DNA of 46,790 nucleotides from NCBI GenBank assembly GCA_018060885.1, contig JAGOVF010000009.1, positions 1-46,790 of the forward strand, written 5' to 3'. This stretch comes from Oligoflexales bacterium (GTDB lineage Bacteria > Bdellovibrionota_B > Oligoflexia > Oligoflexales > JAGOVF01). Position numbers and translations under genes: made by a program. The notes beneath the pieces were generated by a model that was not told where the DNA came from, ran no database searches, and saw only the letters and a program-made list of their open reading frames with translations. How positions within the stretch are numbered: position 1 is the stretch's first letter; each line of letters opens with the position of its first letter. This document shows, piece by piece, positions 34,760 through 43,122 of this stretch.

Positions 34760-35486
34760 CCGATCTGGCAGCCCCAATTATACCTGCATTGCCACTCAGC
34801 GCCGCCGCTTTTAAAGGTGTTCTGCAACTAATGTAAGGTGAGAACTCTGCGAAGTGCTCACTGACAGCGCCGCCGATGACATAATAATCTGGCCACAGAA
34901 GATTTTCGAGTTCCGTTAAATAACGGCTGACCGGTTGAGCCCACTCTTGCCATGATAAGCCTAATTTACTGCGAATTTTTGCTGATGCAATAGCTTCGCC
35001 TTCTTGGCCGTCAACGTGTAAATGGCCCAATTCTGTATTAGGGCAGAGTTGACCTTGCACAAAAAGCGCGCTACCTATTCCGGTTCCAAAGGTTAGCATC
35101 AAGAAATTATTGTTTTTCAAATCTCGCGCATTGCCATAGTGCAATTCCGCTAAACCTGCGGCATCGGCATCATTCAAAACTACGGTTTGCTCGGGAAAAG
35201 TGCGGTTTAAGAGATCTAAACGCAAATTCTTGTGTAAACAACTTTTATCAAGATTCGCTGCAGTTTTTAGCACATTGTTTTTCACGACACCAGGGTAGGC
35301 GATACCGATGGCTTGCGCACTAGGATGTTCGGAAAAAAATTGCTGCAGAACTTGTAATAATGAACCGTAGTCTGCCGGACTCGGTGTTTTATAACGCCAA
35401 ACATCCGAGATGATAGAGCCGCTTTCTACATCGACGAGCGCGCCTTTAATACTGCTTCCGCCAATATCTATTCCCAGAGCGTGCAT
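34752..35486 (-). CDS. ppgK: polyphosphate-type glucokinase (ROK family)
   Basis: Phosphorylates glucose to glucose-6-phosphate, probably with polyphosphate and/or ATP. It has 244 residues, the size of PPGK. Marks: DIGGSSIKGALVD (7-19), catalytic Asp106 in LNDADAAGLAE, GTGIGSALF (134-142), PNTELGHLHVDG (149-160), WAQPVSRYLTELENLLWPDYY and IGGAVSE. The cysteine zinc site of standard ROK glucokinases is missing, as in PPGK. It begins 24 bases after the glucan phosphorylase gene, so glucose from amylase action and glucose-1-phosphate from phosphorolysis would both enter glycolysis. The last codons (Ser-Ala-Thr-stop) lie in the outer end of the repeat element at 34651-34759. Confidence 0.88.
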   Translation of the reverse strand: MHALGIDIGGSSIKGALVDVESGSIISDVWRYKTPSPADYGSLLQVLQQFFSEHPSAQAIGIAYPGVVKNNVLKTAANLDKSCLHKNLRLDLLNRTFPEQTVVLNDADAAGLAELHYGNARDLKNNNFLMLTFGTGIGSALFVQGQLCPNTELGHLHVDGQEGEAIASAKIRSKLGLSWQEWAQPVSRYLTELENLLWPDYYVIGGAVSEHFAEFSPYISCRTPLKAAALSGNAGIIGAARSAT

Positions 35487-35510
35487 TTTAATTTTTTTTC
35501 ATATTAAGAT

Positions 35511-37322
35511 TTAATATTTACCGTTTTTCGCTTCTCGATAAGCATGGTCTATATACTGAAGGACCATGCGTTGCGTTGTGAAGTAGGCTCCATTTAAACT
35601 AATGCATTGACGCATTATCTTCGCCCAAGATTTTTTGTTTTGATAAAAAGTGGGAATGATAAGAGTTTCGAGTTTGTTGTAAAGACTAGCAGCTGCATCT
35701 TTTGCGGCCGATGGAATTTGTGCGTTGGTGTCATCAGCATAGGCACTATCTTCTATCTCCCAGCCTGTCGCCCCTTCAACGCAACCTTCAACCCACCAAC
35801 CGTCTAAGGTACTAAGACTTGGAACGCCGTTGAGTGCTGCTTTCATGCCGCTGGTGCCAGAAGCCTCTAAAGGTTTTAATGGAGTGTTTAACCAAAGATC
35901 GACGCCGGAACAAATCAAACGACCGAGCTCCATATCGTAATTAGGAATATAAACCATTTGTACTTTTGAAGCGGTAAACTGTTTTGCGAGTGCAGTGAGA
36001 GAAGAAATTAAAGCTTTTCCACCGAAATCTTTTGGGTGAGCTTTGCCAGAAAAGACAAGCTGAATGGGGCCGACTTTTTGCGCGATGGTTTTTATACGTT
36101 CGATATCCTGAAATAATAAAGTTGCCCGTTTATATTCAGTCGCCCGGCGCGCAAATCCAATCGTAAAAATCTCTGGATCGAGCTTGACGTTCATGCGCTT
36201 GGCTATCTCGGAAAATAGAGCTTTTTTGCTTTCTAAATGCGCAATTTCAACTTTTTCAGGCGCAACATCAATAAGCTCGCGAAGATAAAAATTATCTTGT
36301 CGCCATAATGGTATGACTTCGTCAAAAAGATTTTGAAAAGCATCGGAAGTCCAGCGAGCGGCATGAACTCCATTAGTCACCGATGTGATTTTATTATTTT
36401 GTAAAAGTTTTTGTGAAACTTCGCCATGGCGTCTGGAGACTCCATTAATATAGCGAGAAAGTCGCATCGCCAAAAAGCTCATATTAAGACGCTCACCATC
36501 AAATGCGCCGAGTTCTTGCGACCATCGTGATAACTTCTCGCCCAGCACTTCTTTTGTTAAGTTTGCTTCAAAACAATCATGACCTGCTGGTACGGGTGTA
36601 TGGGTGGTGAATATGCAGCGCGACTTTACCCAAGATTGATCTTCAGCGTTCCAATTTTGCGCTCCATTGATCTGCACTTTCAATTGCAGAAGCTGTAATG
36701 TTAAAAGCGCGGCGTGGCCTTCGTTCATATGATAAGAAGAGATAGATCGATTATTAGCGGAGTTCGGGGATTTTTTCGCATCGAGATTTTTCGGGCTGTA
36801 ACCAAGCTTTTGCAGCATGAGCACGCCGCCCATTCCTAGCACTGCCTCTTGAAGTAAGCGGTATTGGCTGTCACCGCCATAAAGCTGCAAACTCAAGGCG
36901 CGGTCTTCTGGAGAGTTAGATTCTAAATCAGTATCTAAAAAGTAAATAGGAACTATGTGACCTGTAACACCAAGCACATCATAGCGCAGGGCTTGGATTT
37001 TAATAATTCTACCGCAGAGCTCTAGTTCAACTGTCTCGGCCAATTTTTGGCAAAACTCTTCTGGAAACCAGCTGACGGGAGATTCTAATTGCGCACCGGA
37101 GCCGTCGAGTTCTTGGCGAAAGTAACCTTTTCTATAGAGCATTGAAACTGCCAACAACGGGCAGGAAAGATCTGCGGCGGATTGAATCGTATCACCTGCG
37201 AGGACTCCAAGTCCGCCGCTGTAGGTCGGCATTTTCGGATTAATACCAACTTCCATAGAAAAATAAGCGATGTGCTCTCCGTTAGTAGAGCTTGAAGATT
37301 CTGGTGTTTTATCTATTGGCAT
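35511..37322 (-). CDS. glgP: alpha-glucan phosphorylase (GT35, short bacterial/archaeal type)
   Basis: PLP-dependent enzyme that releases glucose-1-phosphate from maltodextrin or glycogen. At 603 residues it belongs to the shorter alpha-glucan phosphorylase group rather than the ~800-residue GlgP/MalP type. Marks: AYFSMEVGINPKMPTYSGGLGVLAGD at the N-terminus (about 19-44), FTTHTPVPAGHD, TNGVHAARW, GFARRATEYKRATL, SGKAHPKD, and the PLP-lysine region EASGTSGMKAALNG with Lys near 494. AGAGGAAA lies about 7 bases before the ATG. It is the middle gene of lamB - phosphorylase - ppgK, all on the minus strand with gaps of 50 and 24 bases. Confidence 0.93.
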   Translation of the reverse strand: MPIDKTPESSSSTNGEHIAYFSMEVGINPKMPTYSGGLGVLAGDTIQSAADLSCPLLAVSMLYRKGYFRQELDGSGAQLESPVSWFPEEFCQKLAETVELELCGRIIKIQALRYDVLGVTGHIVPIYFLDTDLESNSPEDRALSLQLYGGDSQYRLLQEAVLGMGGVLMLQKLGYSPKNLDAKKSPNSANNRSISSYHMNEGHAALLTLQLLQLKVQINGAQNWNAEDQSWVKSRCIFTTHTPVPAGHDCFEANLTKEVLGEKLSRWSQELGAFDGERLNMSFLAMRLSRYINGVSRRHGEVSQKLLQNNKITSVTNGVHAARWTSDAFQNLFDEVIPLWRQDNFYLRELIDVAPEKVEIAHLESKKALFSEIAKRMNVKLDPEIFTIGFARRATEYKRATLLFQDIERIKTIAQKVGPIQLVFSGKAHPKDFGGKALISSLTALAKQFTASKVQMVYIPNYDMELGRLICSGVDLWLNTPLKPLEASGTSGMKAALNGVPSLSTLDGWWVEGCVEGATGWEIEDSAYADDTNAQIPSAAKDAAASLYNKLETLIIPTFYQNKKSWAKIMRQCISLNGAYFTTQRMVLQYIDHAYREAKNGKY

Positions 37323-37372
37323 ATAAAGTTTCCTCTAATTAAATTTTGAAAACTGACAATTTGAAAAAGCTA

Positions 37373-38872
37373 TTACCACCATACTTCAACCTGCGCACCT
37401 GCACTCCAGCCTGCTAGATCTGTTTTGTAGACATCTCCCCCGACATGACCCTTGGAGGCATTGTCCCAAAAGGCTTTGGTATAAAATAAGCGCAGTTGTG
37501 GTTTGCTATAAGCCCAAAATTCTCTACCTGAGCTAATCTGAGGTGCTATGGTCAGTTTCTGTAACTTTGTATCGTAAAATGTAAAATCACCTTGGTTGTT
37601 CTGCGCCATAATTGCGTTTGCGACTTGGGTGTAACCATATTCAAAAGCTAAATCAAGAGTGTCCGTAAGATGCATTACCGGCCGCACGCCTAAAGTGAGC
37701 TCTTTTTTATCAGGACGCTGCATAATTTGGTCGTTGTTAGCTCTGCTCAAGGATTCACCAAAATCAAGTTGCTGATAAAATAGAACTGCGCCTAAAGAGT
37801 AGCTTTCAGATGGGTTGATAATCATTTCATCGCTGACTCTAAGAGTTGAAGATTTTTTAATAGCTTCTGCTTGCGCAATATCGTCACTTGCAACTAATTG
37901 ACTTCCGTAGCCACCGTATTGATTGATAAGACTGGCACTCCAATAACCCGAGTCGGGAGCTTCAGATTCTCTACGGTTAATCGCACCATAAATTCCTCGG
38001 CCGTATTGTAAGGCAAACATATTTTTGCCTCCGAGGAAATCTTCCTGTTCATGAACAATTCCACCTTGCCAGCCATTTAAACTTTGCCAGCGTTTTTCAC
38101 TTGTTCTGTTACCGCGATGAGAACTTTGTCCGTAGATCGCAATGAGTTCAATTTTTCCGCCGCCAGGAACAGCTATGTCGGATTGGCGTAGGTCAAAGTT
38201 TGTTTGCGCTGGTCCATCAGTTTCTTCTACATCGCTACCTTGATAAGGAGTGTTGCGCATAATTGCAAAATGCGTCTTAGCATAGCCCACATCAATATTT
38301 TCAAAACCGAAACCTGGACCGACATTTTCATAAATGTAAAAATCAAGCATATAAAGGTCGCGCCTGCGGTAAAAGCGCTTTCCTACCCAGGCTTTTGTAG
38401 ATGAGGAAGGTCCAAGGAAGTTTGCCGATTCGACGTAGGCTTCCCTCAGAGCAAAAACAGCTTGGCTATCTTTGTTGCTCGTTAATTCGGAATTCACGGT
38501 TTCTCCATCGAGAGTGCTGTCTACTTTCGAATTGAACTCACTTGACTCCCAATCTCTCTGACCTTGGCTGCGAAAACCAAGACGAACATAAGCCTTAAAA
38601 GATGGATCGGTGAGCGAGCGACCCACGCGGTATTCTTCCGATAGTCCTAATTCCAAATAAGTATCACACTCGTTACCGAAACGATGTTTCTGTCCAATGC
38701 CACCTTCGCTGCCAACAGCCTTGTAACAAACTTGCTGACTGTCGCCTTTACTCACTCCAATACCTGAACGAAAATAACCATCATATTCAAGAGCATTTAA
38801 GGGGCCATTTAGAAAGAGACCAATAGTTATTAGGCTCAGCGTTAAATAAAACGTCTTATTTTTTAAAGTCAT
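37373..38872 (-). CDS. lamB: maltoporin, LamB family
   Basis: Trimeric outer-membrane porin for maltose and maltodextrins, 499 residues. I use the ATG at 38872, which has AAGG eight bases upstream; a TTG two codons earlier (38878) is too close to it. There is a signal peptide ending LNALEYDG. The LamB pattern is clear: YDGYFRSGIGVSKGDSQQVCY, RFGNECDTYLELGLSEEY, WVGKRFYRRRDLYMLDFYI and GPGFGFENIDVG. It ends GAQVEVWW with the terminal aromatic signature. At about 500 residues it is longer than E. coli LamB (~420 mature). It is divergent from the exported GH13 gene; a shared regulatory region (38879-39106) separates them. Confidence 0.92.
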   Translation of the reverse strand: MTLKNKTFYLTLSLITIGLFLNGPLNALEYDGYFRSGIGVSKGDSQQVCYKAVGSEGGIGQKHRFGNECDTYLELGLSEEYRVGRSLTDPSFKAYVRLGFRSQGQRDWESSEFNSKVDSTLDGETVNSELTSNKDSQAVFALREAYVESANFLGPSSSTKAWVGKRFYRRRDLYMLDFYIYENVGPGFGFENIDVGYAKTHFAIMRNTPYQGSDVEETDGPAQTNFDLRQSDIAVPGGGKIELIAIYGQSSHRGNRTSEKRWQSLNGWQGGIVHEQEDFLGGKNMFALQYGRGIYGAINRRESEAPDSGYWSASLINQYGGYGSQLVASDDIAQAEAIKKSSTLRVSDEMIINPSESYSLGAVLFYQQLDFGESLSRANNDQIMQRPDKKELTLGVRPVMHLTDTLDLAFEYGYTQVANAIMAQNNQGDFTFYDTKLQKLTIAPQISSGREFWAYSKPQLRLFYTKAFWDNASKGHVGGDVYKTDLAGWSAGAQVEVWW

Positions 38873-38945
38873 GATCAACCTTTTTACATAAATCTCAGTA
38901 AAATTTTAGTTAGGCCTGTAGTAAAACTCGCCACATAATCGACAA

Positions 38946-39015
38946 TCAAGGCCTTCATGGCAAGCGAAAAATACTTGCTCTCAAGAGTAAATTGTGAGAG
39001 CTTTTGTGGCCTTGA
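38946..39015. promoter_or_regulatory. nested inverted repeats between lamB and the GH13 gene
   Basis: Outer arms TCAAGGCC (38946-38953)/GGCCTTGA (39008-39015) enclose inner arms GCTCTCA (38977-38983)/TGAGAGC (38995-39001). They sit in the middle of a divergent intergenic region of sugar-polymer genes, so an operator or looped control site is possible. No sugar-regulator gene is in the window. Confidence 0.4.
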
Positions 39016-39047
39016 AACCAAAAAATATTTTAATTGTGGACACAGGA

Positions 39048-39055
39048 AACCGGTT
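39048..39055. promoter_or_regulatory. AACCGGTT palindrome, possible LacI-family operator
   Basis: GAAACCGGTTCT has a central CCGG dyad like LacI/CcpA-family sites that often control amylase and maltose genes. It lies about 50 bases before the GH13 start. A single 8-bp palindrome is weak evidence. Confidence 0.25.
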
Positions 39056-39106
39056 CTAGGCTCAGAATTTGTCTGATTCTATGTTTTACGCGAAAGGAAA
39101 TGATTT

Positions 39107-40972
39107 ATGAGACTTAATCTAAGATTGGCGAAGGTGTTTGTTACCTTTTTAGCTTTAAATAATTTTTGCTCGTTGACATTTGCAACTCCAACAGGTTCTT
39201 ATCAAGCACCTAAAAGTGTTGAAAACATTGATTTACAACCCTGGCCGACTGCAGGTGATAAGCTATTTCCATCGCCCGAAAATTGGGCCGACGTCAGCGT
39301 TTATTCTGTTATGGTCGATCGTTTTTCTAACGGTGACAAAACAAATGATTGTGTCAATCTCACAGAAATAAAAGGTCAGCCAGAAGATTTAATACACGGA
39401 TGCCAAGCAGTGAATCCTTTTCATTTTCATGGCGGCGATTTGCGTGGTGTGATTAATCGCCTGGATTATGTTAAAAACATGGGATTTTCTGCGATTCTCC
39501 TCACACCTGTGACAAAAACCTATGGCCAATATCATGGCTACTCTCCTTATGATTTTTTAGATATCGACCCCAATTACGGAAGCTTTGAAGACTTCCGCGA
39601 ACTCGTCGCAGAGGCGCATATGCGTGGCATATACGTGATTTTGGACTTTGTTATCAATCATACGGCTCCTGTTTGGCTCTACGAACACAGCAATCCTTAT
39701 GAGCCGCCATTTGCTTGCCAACCATTTAATGAAGGCAGCCGCATTCCGGTGAAAGGTTGGATTGGCAACGATTTAGTTCCGAAAGAGTTTATGAATTTAG
39801 ACGTATTTTCCCGCTGTGGTCGTATCGGAAATTTCGACGAGCCTTATCAATCAGAGAACGGTGATTTTTTAGTCTACCGTGACTTGGCGACGTGGAAGCC
39901 TGAAGTAGCTGACATTATGGTTAAAATCTTTAATTACTGGATTGCAAAAACCGACGTCGATGGCTTTCGTCTTGATGCGATTAAGCACGTAGATCGACGC
40001 TTTTTGACGAAATTGCTTCCGGAGGTTCGTGAATTTGCAAAAGCCAGTGGTAAGGAAAATCTTTATTTTGTTGGCGAGGCTGTCGCTAATGACTTCGGTT
40101 ATTTAAATTATTGGCTCGGAAAAAATTTTAGCGCTGATGGCGTATTGACTGGCAAGTACATGGGACTCGATGGAGTTTATGACACAGTTTCTTATTATTC
40201 ATCTATACGCTCTTTACGCTACACCGGAGAGCCATGGCTCTATCATGTAGAGAGCCTTGCATGGGTCGACCGCATGGCGGCACAAGTATTTGGTCAGCAT
40301 GCTTTGCTAAATTTTCGTTACATCGATCTCTTAGATACACGCAGATTTCTTGATTACTTTGAAGAGTCTAAAAAATATTTGCACATGTCTTTGCCTTGGG
40401 TCTTTACATCAATGGGAATACCTTATCTGACCTACGGTACAGAGCAAGACATGTATGAAGTTAAAAAAGTAGAAGATCCAGAAACTGCAGAAGTGTTATG
40501 GAACGTAGATTGGCTTGATCCAGGTTTAGGAACTCGCGGTGATATGGTCGAGGGTGGTATATTTCGTGATCCGAAGAATCTCGAGCCAAGTGATTTATTT
40601 AGAGAAGACTATTCGACCTACTTACTCATTCAAAAACTCAATAAAGTGAGAAGCACTTTCCCTGCTTTGCGCCGTGGCTTGTATCAACAGCGCTATTTTG
40701 AGCCCCAAGGAACAGGTGTTTATGCATACAGCCGAGTCTTAGGTGGTGAAGAGGTGTTGATAGCGATGAACAACAACGCAGATGGGGATAAAGTCGTCAA
40801 TTTTACCGGATCTCCGGTATTAAAAGGTCGAGAGTGGGTCGATGTTTTAGATCCGAACTTTAAGATCAAAACCACGATTGAAATGGGTTTAGAAAAATTT
40901 GAGCTGAGTGTTGGGCCGATTTCTAGTCGTATTTTGGTTCTGAAGGCAGATTATAAAAAATTAGAAAAATAA
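39107..40972 (+). CDS. exported GH13 alpha-amylase-family glycosidase
   Basis: Alpha-glucan-hydrolysing enzyme of 621 residues with a Sec signal (VFVTFLALNNFCSLTFA, cleavage near 26). AAAGGAAA precedes the ATG. GH13 regions: I DFVINH; II GFRLDAIKH with nucleophile Asp290; III FVGEA with acid/base Glu324; IV is IDLLDTRRF with Asp410. In region IV the usual NHD is LLD: the stabilising Asp is kept but the conserved His is replaced. A C-terminal beta-sandwich follows (GVYAYSRVLGGEEVLIAMNN to the end). It probably works in the periplasm or outside on maltodextrin or starch, with lamB transcribed divergently. Exact specificity (amylase, cyclomaltodextrinase or other) cannot be told from sequence alone. 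Confidence 0.9.
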   Translation: MRLNLRLAKVFVTFLALNNFCSLTFATPTGSYQAPKSVENIDLQPWPTAGDKLFPSPENWADVSVYSVMVDRFSNGDKTNDCVNLTEIKGQPEDLIHGCQAVNPFHFHGGDLRGVINRLDYVKNMGFSAILLTPVTKTYGQYHGYSPYDFLDIDPNYGSFEDFRELVAEAHMRGIYVILDFVINHTAPVWLYEHSNPYEPPFACQPFNEGSRIPVKGWIGNDLVPKEFMNLDVFSRCGRIGNFDEPYQSENGDFLVYRDLATWKPEVADIMVKIFNYWIAKTDVDGFRLDAIKHVDRRFLTKLLPEVREFAKASGKENLYFVGEAVANDFGYLNYWLGKNFSADGVLTGKYMGLDGVYDTVSYYSSIRSLRYTGEPWLYHVESLAWVDRMAAQVFGQHALLNFRYIDLLDTRRFLDYFEESKKYLHMSLPWVFTSMGIPYLTYGTEQDMYEVKKVEDPETAEVLWNVDWLDPGLGTRGDMVEGGIFRDPKNLEPSDLFREDYSTYLLIQKLNKVRSTFPALRRGLYQQRYFEPQGTGVYAYSRVLGGEEVLIAMNNNADGDKVVNFTGSPVLKGREWVDVLDPNFKIKTTIEMGLEKFELSVGPISSRILVLKADYKKLEK

Positions 40973-40986
40973 TTATCAAAAGAGAA

Positions 40987-41024
40987 TTCTAGCTAGAACC
41001 AGAAAATGATAGTTCTGGCTAGGA
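40987..41024. terminator. stem-loop between convergent genes, possible terminator
   Basis: CTAGCTAGAAC (40989-40999) and GTTCTGGCTAG (41012-41022) pair over 11 positions with one wobble; two more pairs (one wobble) extend it. The loop is 12 bases. There is no clear T-run, so its terminator role is uncertain. It begins 14 bases after the GH13 stop and ends 13 bases before the end of the next, convergent gene. Confidence 0.5.
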
Positions 41025-41037
41025 AACATAATGAAAA

Positions 41038-41439
41038 TTAAATCTCAAATGATTGTTTTGCAGCAAGCTTAGTCGCATATATTTTATGCGCGCTATTTTT
41101 TCTCTCAAGATGAGGAATAAGGCTACTTGATATCTTTGCCATAGTTTCTGCATGATTTTGTTGTGGGCCGCTTGTAAAATTGAAAGAGTTTAAATCTGCG
41201 CCAATATTTAGCACCTGTAGCGTCTTGCCGCTTGATTTTTTGCAGCCCTGGATTTTTGTTTCTGTAGCATAGATATTTGCGCTTTCTTTAGACTGAAGGC
41301 GATAAGTTTTATGGCAAGACTGAGCATCTAAAAGCCGAACATTTTGGTTCTGAGCTTGAGATTTATTGGACAGAGTGGCAGTTCTATCAATCCACTGAGT
41401 CATATAGCTTAAAAATAAAATGATTTCTTCTTTCTGCAT
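41038..41439 (-). CDS. hypothetical protein
   Basis: A protein of about 133 residues that I do not recognise. ATG at 41439 is preferred over an upstream in-frame GTG (41448); AAGAG lies about 12 bases upstream, so the ribosome site is weak. It is Ser/Gln/Lys-rich with two or three cysteines, and has no signal peptide or membrane helix. It is convergent with the GH13 gene. Base use is like its neighbours, but the lack of a good ribosome site and of recognisable folds leaves its reality uncertain. Confidence 0.45.
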   Translation of the reverse strand: MQKEEIILFLSYMTQWIDRTATLSNKSQAQNQNVRLLDAQSCHKTYRLQSKESANIYATETKIQGCKKSSGKTLQVLNIGADLNSFNFTSGPQQNHAETMAKISSSLIPHLERKNSAHKIYATKLAAKQSFEI

Positions 41440-41676
41440 GGCAGACACTCTTTATCAGAAAAGTTTTAATGAAATTAAGCTAAAACTTAGGCAACTTTAT
41501 TATTTAATAGAGAAAATTGCCAAGTTGATGGGTTTTGCCTTTAAGGTAGCATTTTAATACAAAGAAAATGTGCCAAACCTCAGAAAAACCACTTACACAG
41601 ACTACGTCTATATAATTTTTTGCGCTCAAAAGCAAGCTGTAGCTTTATTTGCAGCACTTATTGGTTTAAACAGTGT

Positions 41677-43122
41677 TTAAAATGCATCCATTTCTGCTTT
41701 TAAAGCAGCCCAAGTCTTCCAGGTCTTAAGTAGCGAAGCCTCAGCACCGGTGTAGAGGGAGCCCGCTATAATAAGCTGCGAGAAATACTGATACTCTCCC
41801 AGGTCAGCAAAGGATTCTTTAACAATTACAGCTATTTCTTGCTGCAAAGCGACAAATTGACTTGTAAGCTGCTTTTTTGTCTCTGGGCTCATAGCTGATC
41901 CCTTTGGATTTTCTTGGTGGAGATTGTTTTGATTTGCGGGACTTAATCCGAGTTCTATTGCGAGCTTTTCAAGCTTTTCAAGCTTTAGGTAAAACTCTGG
42001 CAAAATTTTTGCTTTGTCTCTTAGAGCTGCCTCTAAGCTGGTTGATTTTTCATTTTGACAAATACGTCTGTCAATATTTTCAGAATTTTTAATCTCGTCT
42101 TCTTGCGAAACCTGCTCAATAAATGAGAGTTGTTCGAGAGTGCACTTGCTCATGCTTTGTAGAATGAGACTTTCGTTGAGTAAGGGCACAAGCTGCGCAG
42201 TTTGCCCTTGGGTGTTAAGCTCCAAAGGGTAGGAGGCAAGACGAAATTTTTGTCCCATTTGCATGAAGAATTGTTTATAGCGCATAGACCAGAAGAATAA
42301 TCTAGCATTAGCTAGATGTGCCGTGCGTAATTCTGCTCGAGTCAAAAAAGATTCATTCAATGTCTTTTTAATTTTTTCTTTCAGCTCTGGATGTCTGATC
42401 GCAAAAAGCTGAGCTTCATAAAGTGATGCGCGGTAAATCGAAAACAGACTGCTTATGAGACCGTCTTCATTAAAAATGCCCGTGGGTAATAAAGCGAGAT
42501 TATTTAAAAGCGTTTTCTGCTGCTGGAAATGTAATAAAGCGTCGTCGGAATTTTGTAGCACCCTCAAGGAATAGATTAAATAAAGTTTTAGAATTTTCTC
42601 GAGATTATTTTTAAAAGAACTTTCGTTTTCTAAAATAAATTTTTCGTCTTTTAGTAGTTTGCTTAAGTCTACGAGCTTCTTAATGGGAATTCTATTTTCT
42701 AGGATCCATTTTTGCAATAGCTCTGATTCCTCGGCTTCTAAATTTAAAGTTTCCGCTGCACTGGATACGAAAAATCTCTCTATAAAATGCAGCTCAGGAG
42801 CTATTTCTACACTTAAGATTAGTTGCACCAATTGTCGTACTGCAGAATCTGTTTCTGTTTTATTGAAAGTTAAGTTACGCAGGGAAACATCAAGATCAGA
42901 AAGATGTTTTGGATTGAAAATGTTTTCTTTAAAGTCACGACTGAGTTCAACATCTAAAACTAATTTATGCTCTGGATCTTTTTCAGCACTCTTGCTTACT
43001 TCTGGTTCTGGAGCATGCACACAAGCAGTTAAAAAGCAGAAAAGAAAACTAAAGATAGGTAGATAATCAGTAGTTTTTTTCCTAAAGCTTGAGCTTAAGC
43101 TACAGTAATTAATTTGCTCCAA
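41677..43122 (-). CDS. lipoprotein of unknown function, all-helical
   Basis: A 481-residue predicted lipoprotein: hydrophobic IFSFLFCFLTAC with lipobox LTAC near residue 34. The start is TTG at 43122, inside the last codons of the upstream GH13 lipoprotein gene (14-base overlap), which suggests translation by reinitiation. The mature protein is Leu/Glu/Lys-rich and almost entirely helical, with no domain I know. It is the promoter-distal gene of the GH13-lipoprotein operon, so it may be an accessory factor of a surface glucan-degrading complex (inference). Confidence 0.72.
   Translation of the reverse strand: MEQINYCSLSSSFRKKTTDYLPIFSFLFCFLTACVHAPEPEVSKSAEKDPEHKLVLDVELSRDFKENIFNPKHLSDLDVSLRNLTFNKTETDSAVRQLVQLILSVEIAPELHFIERFFVSSAAETLNLEAEESELLQKWILENRIPIKKLVDLSKLLKDEKFILENESSFKNNLEKILKLYLIYSLRVLQNSDDALLHFQQQKTLLNNLALLPTGIFNEDGLISSLFSIYRASLYEAQLFAIRHPELKEKIKKTLNESFLTRAELRTAHLANARLFFWSMRYKQFFMQMGQKFRLASYPLELNTQGQTAQLVPLLNESLILQSMSKCTLEQLSFIEQVSQEDEIKNSENIDRRICQNEKSTSLEAALRDKAKILPEFYLKLEKLEKLAIELGLSPANQNNLHQENPKGSAMSPETKKQLTSQFVALQQEIAVIVKESFADLGEYQYFSQLIIAGSLYTGAEASLLKTWKTWAALKAEMDAF

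Noticed and set aside
42659..43066. 135-codon plus-strand frame inside the helical lipoprotein gene
   Set aside because: Ser/Lys-rich low-complexity translation opposite a real lipoprotein gene; no ribosome site.
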